Positions 16,878-23,463 of a DNA stretch of 35,502 nucleotides are shown piece after piece. The position numbers and the translations under genes were made by a program. Every line of letters starts with the position of its first letter. Positions within the stretch are counted from its first letter, which is position 1. Under the pieces are notes generated by a model. The model made no database searches and was not told where the DNA came from. It worked only from the letters and a program-made list of their open reading frames with translations. The stretch lies in the NCBI RefSeq assembly GCF_001295845.1, contig NZ_LJIC01000023.1, forward strand, positions 1-35,502, given 5' to 3'. This DNA is from Rhodopseudomonas sp. AAP120 (GTDB taxonomy: Bacteria > Pseudomonadota > Alphaproteobacteria > Rhizobiales > Xanthobacteraceae).

Positions 16878-17207
16878 TCATCGCTCGGACGAATTGTCCT
16901 TGATCCGCTTGGGATCCTGCTCACGGCCGTCCCAGATCCGCGGCTTCTCGAGCCAGCGCTGGATGAAATTCCAGGAGCGGCGGTAGCCGTTGTGCGGCAG
17001 CGTGCAGGCGCTGCAGTCCTTGCGCAGCAGGCCGTTGCGGTCGGTGAAGACCTGATACGGCCCGGGGCACTCGTAGGCGATCAGCGGGCAGTAGCAGAAC
17101 AGACAGTTGAACTCGCGCTCGACGCCCGGATGGCACGGCAAGAACGGGCAGGCCTCGTTGGTGAAGCCCTTGAAGGCTTCGTTGGTCGTGGTGTCTTTCG
17201 GTTCCAT
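16878..17207 (-). CDS. Cysteine-rich small domain protein under riboswitch control
   Basis: A 109-residue protein with eight cysteines and nearby histidines in its centre: C20, C25, H26, C35, C38, C40, C47, C65, C68 and H72, including NCLFCYCPL and KDCSACTLPH. This matches the cysteine-rich small domain (PF04071 type), reported near cobalamin genes, whose role is unknown. The spacing suggests one or two metal sites (Zn, Fe-S or Co), but this is inference. A cobalamin riboswitch lies about 195 bases upstream on the same strand. ATG 17205-17207 has only a weak ribosome binding site (GAGAC); an upstream in-frame extension is possible but its residues look like random GC-rich sequence. The C-terminus is charged and probably disordered. 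Confidence 0.8.
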   Translation of the reverse strand: MEPKDTTTNEAFKGFTNEACPFLPCHPGVEREFNCLFCYCPLIAYECPGPYQVFTDRNGLLRKDCSACTLPHNGYRRSWNFIQRWLEKPRIWDGREQDPKRIKDNSSER

Positions 17208-17340
17208 GGTGTCTCGATGACAGGCGCCGTCCGGGCCGCGCGAAGGCGAGGCGGCGCGTACCGGCGGAGTTCGACGCCGTTCTGCGGCGTCAGTACAAAC
17301 AAGTGGAGATACGGCGCGCTCCGCGCCCGGCAAACGCCGC

Positions 17341-17358
17341 TTAGTCGACCGCTGTCAT
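17341..17358 (-). other. Five-codon ORF with strong ribosome binding site after riboswitch 2
   Basis: On the minus strand AGGAG sits six bases before ATG 17356-17358, and the frame stops after five codons (MTAVD, TAA at 17341-17343). It is the best-placed start signal downstream of riboswitch 2, yet the recognised gene begins 134 bases further on. Between them are two GC-rich hairpins, 17313-17327 (six pairs) and 17273-17291 (seven pairs, five-base loop), without U-tracts. It may be a leader peptide or the stump of a lost gene. Confidence 0.3.
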
Positions 17359-17403
17359 CGCGTGCTCCTGTTATCGACCCACCGTCGATCCGGGTTGAAC
17401 CAC

Positions 17404-17585
17404 GCCTGCGGCCGGTCTCCTGGCTCGCGGATATCGTCCTGATCGCCTTCCCGAGTCGCCTTGCGACGCAGTGGCATGCTGGTCCGGACAGATCCGCTTA
17501 CAGTTGCGGGGGCAGCTGCGGCATGGGCGATTTCTCGCCGCACCGCATTCCCAGTTTCACCTCTCGCACGAGAGGCACCGTAGGC
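17404..17585 (-). promoter_or_regulatory. Second cobalamin riboswitch, minus strand
   Basis: Read on the minus strand the conserved blocks appear in order: GGTGCCTCTCG, TGAAACTGGGAATGCGGTGC, GCAACTGTAAGC, TGCCACTG, GGGAAGGC and AGCCAGGAGACCGGCC. An imperfect closing stem joins 17578-17585 to 17404-17411 with one mismatch. The first gene downstream on this strand is the small Cys-rich protein (start 17207). The element is independent of the plus-strand riboswitch at 13916-14091 and differs in its variable stems, so it is not a recent duplicate of the whole unit. Confidence 0.94.
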
Positions 17586-17653
17586 GGCACGAAGCACAGC
17601 ACGCCGCGCGGCGGCGTGCAAGGCCAAAGCGAATGCTCTCGTCTGTTGTCGAA

Positions 17654-18169
17654 CTAAGCCGGGCGTCCGAACGGCAGTTCGAACGGCGGCACCTCGCCGT
17701 CGACCTCGCGGCCGCGACCAATGCCCGCGATGGCGTCGACCATACGCCCGCTGCGCCCGAGCAGGTCGTCGGCGAGGGCGACGATCAGCTTGTTCGGCGT
17801 CGCCGTCGGCGATGCGCGGCGCAGCGCGCCGGCGATGATCACTTCGTCACCCGGCGCGCGTTCGCACGCGATCACGTAGGCGGCGGCCGGCGACCGACTG
17901 ACGCCCATCCAGCAATGCACCAGAACGTCGTCCTCGGCGCTGCAGCCGCGCGCGAAATCGATGATCCGCTGCACGATCGCGCCGTCCGGCGCGACGTGAA
18001 CCGAGCCGGCGACGTCGACATCGTTGAAAGCGAGGATCAGGCGATCATCCGGCAGCCAGCTTTCATCGAACACGACGCGCTGCCACGGCGCCATCAGCGA
18101 CAGCGATCGCGCCGGGCGGCGCTCGGCGACAAGGCGAGGGGCGTGATCGAGCGCGCTGACGATGATCAT
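17654..18169 (-). CDS. HCX5R protein-tyrosine-phosphatase-like protein
   Basis: A 171-residue protein with the phosphatase loop HCWMGVSRS: C86 is the expected nucleophile and R92 the phosphate-binding arginine. F48-N-D-V-D52 lies upstream and may supply the acid. The fold resembles small dual-specificity/tyrosine phosphatases (COG5350-like). It is soluble, with no signal peptide. It sits between riboswitch 2 and cobQ, divergent from cobQ with about 107 bases between the starts. Genes of this kind are annotated only by fold; the target could be a phosphoprotein or a small phosphorylated metabolite. A link to B12 is suggested by position only. Confidence 0.8.
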   Translation of the reverse strand: MIIVSALDHAPRLVAERRPARSLSLMAPWQRVVFDESWLPDDRLILAFNDVDVAGSVHVAPDGAIVQRIIDFARGCSAEDDVLVHCWMGVSRSPAAAYVIACERAPGDEVIIAGALRRASPTATPNKLIVALADDLLGRSGRMVDAIAGIGRGREVDGEVPPFELPFGRPA

Positions 18170-18276
18170 GGCGGCGTCCTATCCGGTAGCGCACCGCAGC
18201 CGTCAAGCCCGCCGCGGTCCGATCTTCGTCGTGCTCAGCAACCACGCCAGACAACTTCTTTCAACCGAGTGCAGCC

Positions 18277-19851
18277 ATGACCGTCGACGTCGATGACCTG
18301 ATTTCCCGTATCCGCTATTCGGCCCGATTGGACACAGGCCCGCGGCGCGCCCGCGCGCTGATGATCCAGGGCACCAGCTCGGACGTCGGCAAGAGCATGG
18401 TGGTGGCCGGGCTGTGCCGGGCCTATGCGCGGCGTGGCCTGGCAGTCCGTCCGTTCAAGGCGCAGAACATGAGCAACAACGCGGCGGTCGCGGCGGACTC
18501 CGATCTGCCGCCGGGGCCGGACGGCCCGGCGCCCCGCGGCGAGATCGGCCGCGCGCAGGCGCTGCAGGCGCGCGCCTGCGGCGTGCCGCCGTCGATCCAC
18601 ATGAATCCGGTGCTGCTGAAGCCGCAGAGCGAGATCGGCGCGCAAGTGGTGCTGCGGGGGCGGGTGCTCGGTAATTGCCCGGCGCGGATCTATCACCACA
18701 TGCGGCAGCGACTGATCCCGGCGGTGCTCGACAGTTTCGAGCGCGTTGCCGCCGAGTCCGATCTGGTGCTGGTGGAGGGCGCCGGCAGCGGCGCCGAGGT
18801 GTATCTGCGCGCCTCCGACATCACCAATATGCGGTTCGCCGAGGCGGCCGATCTGCCGGTCGTGTTCCTGTCCGACATCGACCGCGGCGGCACCATGGCG
18901 GCGCTGGTCGGCAGCTACGTGCTCCTCAGCGAGGCCGATCGCGCCCGCGTTGTCGGCTATCTGATCAACAAATTCCGCGGCGACTTCTCGCTGTTCGAGC
19001 CCGGATGCCGCACCATCACCGAACAGACCGGCTGGCCGTTCCTCGGTGTGCTGCGCTGGTTTCCCGGCGCCGACCGCTTGCCCGCCGAAGACTCGCTGGC
19101 GCTGGAGCGCGCCGCTGCGGCGAGCCGGGGCAAGTTGAAGATCGCCGTGCCGCGGCTGGCGCGTGTCGCCAATTTCGACGACCTCGATCCGCTGGTTGCC
19201 GAGCCCGACGTCGACCTGCGCTGGATCCAGCCCGGCTCGCCAATCCCGGCCGATGTCGACGTCGTGATCCTGCCGGGCTCCAAGGCGACGCGAAGCGAAC
19301 TCGACCTGATCCGGCGCGAAGGCTGGGACATCGATATCCACGCCCATGTCCGGCGCGGCGGACGCGTGGTCGGGCTGTGTGCCGGCTTCCAGATGCTCGG
19401 CCGTGTCGTGCGCGATCCGCTGGGCCTCGAAGGCCCGCCCGGCGAGACGGCAGGGCTAGGCCTGCTGGAGATCGAGACCGAGATCTCCGGCGACAAGCGC
19501 CTCGTCGACATCGACGCCCGCGACCGCCTCAGCGGCTGCCGGGTCACCGGCTATGAGATGCACATGGGCCGGACCACCGGTGCCGGCCTGGCGCGGCCGT
19601 GGCTGACGCTCGATGATGGCGCCGACGGGCTGAGGCCCGAAGGCGCGATGTCGGCCGACGGTCGGATCGTCGGCGGCTATCTGCACGGCATCTTTGGCGG
19701 CGACGACTTCCGGTCGGCCTGGCTGGGGCAGGTCGGCGCCGCGACCTCCGGCCTGGATTTCGAACGCCGCATCGAAGACGCCCTCGAGGCGCTGGCCGAT
19801 CATTGCGAAAGCAACCTCGACCTCGACGCGCTGCTGGCGCTGGCGCGGTGA
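18277..19851 (+). CDS. cobQ: Cobyric acid synthase CobQ
   Basis: A 524-residue glutamine-dependent amidotransferase that amidates carboxylates b, d, e and g of adenosylcobyrinic acid a,c-diamide in B12 synthesis. The N-terminal ATP-dependent synthetase part has QGTSSDVGKS (31-40), followed by PFKAQNMSNNAAV and VEGAGSGAEV. The C-terminal glutaminase domain has the nucleophile C368 in GLCAGFQMLG and H470 in GGYLHGIFG. About 25 residues precede the usual core start. ATG 18277 has a weak ribosome binding site. No riboswitch was found directly upstream; the 107-base gap to the phosphatase gene must hold its promoter unless a longer transcript covers it. It is the only B12 synthesis gene in the window. 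Confidence 0.96.
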   Translation: MTVDVDDLISRIRYSARLDTGPRRARALMIQGTSSDVGKSMVVAGLCRAYARRGLAVRPFKAQNMSNNAAVAADSDLPPGPDGPAPRGEIGRAQALQARACGVPPSIHMNPVLLKPQSEIGAQVVLRGRVLGNCPARIYHHMRQRLIPAVLDSFERVAAESDLVLVEGAGSGAEVYLRASDITNMRFAEAADLPVVFLSDIDRGGTMAALVGSYVLLSEADRARVVGYLINKFRGDFSLFEPGCRTITEQTGWPFLGVLRWFPGADRLPAEDSLALERAAAASRGKLKIAVPRLARVANFDDLDPLVAEPDVDLRWIQPGSPIPADVDVVILPGSKATRSELDLIRREGWDIDIHAHVRRGGRVVGLCAGFQMLGRVVRDPLGLEGPPGETAGLGLLEIETEISGDKRLVDIDARDRLSGCRVTGYEMHMGRTTGAGLARPWLTLDDGADGLRPEGAMSADGRIVGGYLHGIFGGDDFRSAWLGQVGAATSGLDFERRIEDALEALADHCESNLDLDALLALAR

Positions 19852-19999
19852 TGCGCCGTCGCGATGGGTGCACCGGCAGGCGGCATTTGCCGTCCGGCTC
19901 GATCTGCAGCTGAAGCGATGCGGCCGAGGGGCTCGGTGCTCTTGGTCGCGAACCGCGGCTCCATCGAACGATCATAGCCATATCCGTAATTCGCATAAG

Positions 20000-20017
20000 G
20001 TATATTATGGAATATAC
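20000..20017. promoter_or_regulatory. AT-rich palindrome
   Basis: GTATATT at 20000-20006 and AATATAC at 20011-20017 form a perfect seven-base inverted repeat with a four-base centre (ATGG), inside one of the few AT-rich patches of the window. It could be an operator for a dimeric regulator or contain a -10 element (TATATT) on either strand. No regulator gene is adjacent. The call rests on symmetry and composition only. Confidence 0.35.
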
Positions 20018-20167
20018 AGATGTTGATTTTGGATCAGTATGTTGTGTGGATTTGCGAATGTCGGCGCGACTTTCATGGCCGGAGCCTATCCCGTCAACGT
20101 CCCGGCCAGCGCTCGGCACGCACCCACGTCGAAAGCTCGTATTGGGCATCCTACGCCGAATGCTCCC

Positions 20168-20343
20168 GTGTCCCGGACAAGGCGCAGCGCGAAGCGCTGG
20201 GCCGCTGATCCGGGACGCCGGGTCTTTGACGTCGATCCGAACACGAATGCTGGCTCTGTGTCTGGCGCCCCAGAAAAACCGGGGCCCCGGATCTGCGGCG
20301 CACCACGCCGCCAAGGCGGCGCGTTGCGCCTTGTCCGGGGCAC
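20168..20343. repeat. Large imperfect inverted repeat, probable dispersed element
   Basis: The left arm begins GTGTCCCGGACAAGGCGCAG at 20168. The reverse complement of the right end (20343 backwards) begins GTGCCCCGGACAAGGCGCAA. Inner arm ends also match (GCCGCTGATCCGGGAC near 20201-20216 against GCCGCAGATCCGGGGC). Roughly 50-60 bases on each side are complementary, around a middle of about 65 bases. The folded RNA would be a long hairpin. It lies wholly between genes, as expected for a mobile or extragenic palindrome; similar elements occur in many copies in Bradyrhizobium-type genomes as far as I recall. Confidence 0.65.
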
Positions 20344-20506
20344 GTGTGGCTTGGCCGATGGCCTAAGCACGCGTCTGGACAACTCCTGCAGCGCCATCCG
20401 CCAGCCGGAAATCGCTTGACCGGCTGGGCCGAAATGATGACCAAAGGCGCGTCGACTTTTTGGGTCGGGTCGCAGAAAACAAGAAGCGTTATTGGGAGGA
20501 AGGCAG

Positions 20507-21526
20507 ATGAGCGTTTCACGCAGGATGGTGTTGAAGGCATCGGCGGCTGTGGCCGTTTTCGGCGGCGTCGGAGCCCCATGGGTGGCGCGCGCGGCGGAGG
20601 CCGAGTTCGTCTATAAGTACGCCAACAACCTGCCCGACACCCATCCGCTCAACGTCCGCGCCCGTGAGATGTCGGCGGCCATCAAGGCCGAGACCAATGG
20701 CCGGGTCGACCTGCAGGTTTTCCCGAACAACCAACTCGGCTCCGACACCGACATGCTGAGCCAGATCCGCTCCGGCGGCGTCGAATTCTTCACGCTGTCC
20801 GGCCTGATCCTGTCGACGCTGGTGCCGGCGGCCTCGATCAACGGCATCGGCTTCGCGTTCCCGGACTACGACACGGTCTGGAAGGCCATGGACGGCGAAC
20901 TCGGCGCGCATGTGCGCGGCGAGATCCAGAAGGCCGGCCTGATGGTCATGGATAAGATCTGGGACAACGGTTTCCGCCAGACCACGTCGTCGACCCGGCC
21001 GATCAACGGCCCCGAGGACTTCAAGGGCTTCAAGATCCGCGTGCCGGTGTCGCCGCTGTGGACCTCGATGTTCAAGGCGTTCGATGCGGCGCCCGCCTCG
21101 ATCAATTTCAGCGAAGTGTATTCGGCGCTGCAGACCAAGGTGGTCGAAGGCCAGGAAAATCCGCTGGCGCTGATCTCGACCGCCAAGCTGTACGAAGTGC
21201 AGAAGTACTGCTCGCTGACCAACCACATGTGGGACGGCTTCTGGTTCCTGGCCAACCGCCGCGCCTGGGAGCGGCTGCCGGCGGACGTGCGCGAGATCGT
21301 CGCCAAGAACATCAACGCCGCGGCCGTCAAGGAACGCGAGGACACTGCCAAGCTGAACGCGACCGTCAAGGAAGAGCTGACCGCCAAGGGCCTGATCTTC
21401 AATCAGCCGACGGTGACGCCATTCCGCGACAAGCTGCGCAGCGCCGGCTTCTACGCCGAGTGGAAAGGCAAATACGGCGATCAGGCGTGGTCGCTGCTGG
21501 AAAAGTCCGTCGGCAAGCTGGCGTAA
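20507..21526 (+). CDS. TRAP transporter substrate-binding protein, DctP family
   Basis: A 339-residue periplasmic binding protein. ATG 20507 follows GGAGGA at 20495-20500 with six-base spacing. The N-terminus SRRMVLKASAAVAVFGG is a twin-arginine-type signal, with cleavage likely after ARA near residue 30. The mature protein has the DctP hallmarks HPLN near the start, FPNNQLGSDTDMLSQIRSGGVEFF, and the binding-site block FKGFKIRVP followed by YSALQTKVVEGQENPLALI, where the arginine of KIRVP normally grips the carboxylate of the ligand. The ligand is therefore probably an organic acid. The next gene starts six bases after its stop. Confidence 0.92.
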   Translation: MSVSRRMVLKASAAVAVFGGVGAPWVARAAEAEFVYKYANNLPDTHPLNVRAREMSAAIKAETNGRVDLQVFPNNQLGSDTDMLSQIRSGGVEFFTLSGLILSTLVPAASINGIGFAFPDYDTVWKAMDGELGAHVRGEIQKAGLMVMDKIWDNGFRQTTSSTRPINGPEDFKGFKIRVPVSPLWTSMFKAFDAAPASINFSEVYSALQTKVVEGQENPLALISTAKLYEVQKYCSLTNHMWDGFWFLANRRAWERLPADVREIVAKNINAAAVKEREDTAKLNATVKEELTAKGLIFNQPTVTPFRDKLRSAGFYAEWKGKYGDQAWSLLEKSVGKLA

Positions 21527-21532
21527 GCCACC

Positions 21533-23416
21533 ATGGCCCAGGCTCCGGTCTCCGAACTGACGGCTGCCGAGCCGCTGGTGCTGCCGACGCGCCGGTCGCT
21601 GATCGGCGCGCTGGAGGCCGGGCTCGGCCGGCTGGTCGAAATCCCCGCGGCCATTCTGGTGGTCGCGGAGATCGTCGTGCTATTTGCCGGCGTGGTGTCG
21701 CGCTACGTGTTTCACAGCCCGCTGATCTGGTCGGACGAACTCGCCTCGATCCTGTTCCTGTGGCTGGCGATGTTCGGCGCGGCGGTCGCATTCCGCCGCG
21801 GCGAGCACATGCGGATGACGGCGCTGGTGGCCAAGGCGTCGCCGCGGCGCCGGGCGTTTCTCGACCTGGTGGCGATCTGCGCCGCGCTGGCGTTCCTGCT
21901 GCTGATCGCCGCGCCGGCCTATGAATACGCCTACGAGGAAAGCTACATCACCACGCCGGCGCTGTCGCTCGCCAACAGCTGGCGCGCCGCAGCGCTGCCG
22001 GTCGGCACCGCTCTGATGGCGGCGTTCGCGCTGCTGCGGCTGATCCGGTTCGGCGACTGGCGGCTGGTCGGTGCAGCCGCCCTCACCGTCGCCGTGCTGA
22101 TCGGCGCGTTCTGGCTGGCGCAGCCGCTGTTCAAGCCGCTCGGCAACATCAATCTGTTGATCTTCTTCGTCGGCGTCGCCGGCTGCTGCGTGTTCGCCGG
22201 CGTGCCGATTGCGTTTGGCTTCGGGCTGTCGATCTACGGCTATCTGGCGCTGACGACGCGGACGCCGCTGATGGTGCTGGTCGGCCGGATGGACGAGGGC
22301 ATGAGCCACCTCATCCTGCTCTCGGTGCCGCTGTTCGTGTTCCTAGGTCTGTTGATCGAGATGACCGGCATGGCGCGGGCGATGGTGGCGTTTCTCGCCA
22401 GCCTGCTCGGCCACGTCCGCGGCGGCCTGCATTACGTGCTGGTCGGCGCGATGTATCTGGTGTCGGGCATTTCCGGCTCGAAGGCCGCCGACATGGCGGC
22501 GGTGGCGCCGGTGCTGTTCCCGGAGATGAAGGAGCGGGGCGCCAAGCCGGGCGATCTCGTCGCCCTGCTCTCCGCCACCGGTGCGCAGACCGAAACCATT
22601 CCGCCGAGCCTGGTGCTGATCACCATCGGCTCGGTCACCGGCGTGTCGATCTCGGCGCTGTTCACCGGCGGCCTGCTGCCCGGCGTGGTGCTGGCGATCA
22701 CGCTGTCGGCGCTGGTGTGGTGGCGCTATCGCGGCGAAGACCTCAGCCACATCAAGCGCGCCTCGGGTGCCCAGATCGGCAAGCTGCTGATCATCGCCCT
22801 GCCCGCATTGGCGCTGCCGTTCGTGATCCGCGCCGCGGTGGTCGAAGGCGTCGCGACAGCGACCGAGGTTTCGACCATCGGCATCGTCTATGCGGTGCTG
22901 GCGGGCCTGCTGATCTACCGCAAGTTCGACTTCAAACGGCTGCTGCCGATGCTGATCGAGACCGCGGCACTGTCCGGCGCGATCCTGCTGATCATCGGCA
23001 CCGCGACCGGCATGGCGTGGGGCCTGACACAGTCCGGATTCTCCCGGTCGCTGGCCGCCGCGATGACCGGCCTGCCCGGCGGCGCCGGCACGTTCCTGGC
23101 GGTGTCGATCGTCGCCTTCGTGATTCTCGGCAGCGTGCTCGAAGGTATTCCGGCGATCGTGCTGTTCGGCCCGCTGCTGTTTCCGATCGCCCGCGCCGTC
23201 GGCGTCCACGAAGTGCACTATGCGATGGTGGTGATCCTGGCGATGGGCATCGGATTGTTCGCACCGCCGTTCGGCGTCGGCTATTATGCGGCCTGTGCGA
23301 TCGGCCGGGTCGATCCGGCCGAGGGCGTGCGCCCGATCTGGGGCTATCTGCTGGCGTTGATGGTCGGCCTGATCATTGTCGCGGCGGTGCCGTGGATTTC
23401 GATCGGATTTCTGTAA
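21533..23416 (+). CDS. TRAP transporter fused permease, DctQ-DctM
   Basis: A 627-residue inner-membrane protein. The first 190 residues are the small DctQ subunit (four helices, with VVSRYVFHSPLIWSDELASILFLWLAMFGAA), and the rest, from about 200, is the large DctM subunit with VPLFVFLGLLIEMTGMA, SGSKAADMAAVAPVLFPEM and FAPPFGVGYYAAC. Fusion of Q and M is a known variant. It imports the ligand delivered by the upstream binding protein using a sodium gradient. ATG 21533 has no separate ribosome binding site and lies six bases after the dctP stop, which suggests coupled translation. Confidence 0.93.
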   Translation: MAQAPVSELTAAEPLVLPTRRSLIGALEAGLGRLVEIPAAILVVAEIVVLFAGVVSRYVFHSPLIWSDELASILFLWLAMFGAAVAFRRGEHMRMTALVAKASPRRRAFLDLVAICAALAFLLLIAAPAYEYAYEESYITTPALSLANSWRAAALPVGTALMAAFALLRLIRFGDWRLVGAAALTVAVLIGAFWLAQPLFKPLGNINLLIFFVGVAGCCVFAGVPIAFGFGLSIYGYLALTTRTPLMVLVGRMDEGMSHLILLSVPLFVFLGLLIEMTGMARAMVAFLASLLGHVRGGLHYVLVGAMYLVSGISGSKAADMAAVAPVLFPEMKERGAKPGDLVALLSATGAQTETIPPSLVLITIGSVTGVSISALFTGGLLPGVVLAITLSALVWWRYRGEDLSHIKRASGAQIGKLLIIALPALALPFVIRAAVVEGVATATEVSTIGIVYAVLAGLLIYRKFDFKRLLPMLIETAALSGAILLIIGTATGMAWGLTQSGFSRSLAAAMTGLPGGAGTFLAVSIVAFVILGSVLEGIPAIVLFGPLLFPIARAVGVHEVHYAMVVILAMGIGLFAPPFGVGYYAACAIGRVDPAEGVRPIWGYLLALMVGLIIVAAVPWISIGFL

Positions 23417-23463
23417 CGGCGCCGCGGGCTCGGGAGCGGCGCCACGTCACGTGAGAGGTGGTC

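Larger units (their letters stand above)
19852..20506 (+). other. Intergenic region between cobQ and TRAP genes
   Basis: These 655 bases hold no protein I can support; the open frames are short and unlike any family. From the start: a weak GC hairpin at 19873-19896 without a U-tract, an AT-rich stretch around 19971-20040 that contrasts with the GC-rich surroundings, a large inverted repeat at 20168-20343, and the TRAP promoter and ribosome binding region, with GGAGGA at 20495-20500. Confidence 0.6.

Noticed and set aside
17208-17333. N-terminal extension of the Cys-rich protein from 17333
   Set aside because: Begins with TTG without a ribosome site and reads as random Arg/Ala/Pro-rich sequence across two hairpins.
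19873-19896. Hairpin after cobQ as a rho-independent terminator
   Set aside because: Short stem with a G-U pair and bulge and no U-tract; too weak to call.
20039-20419. 126-codon frame in the cobQ-TRAP gap
   Set aside because: It runs through the inverted repeat, has no ribosome site or family match, and the reverse strand is equally open.
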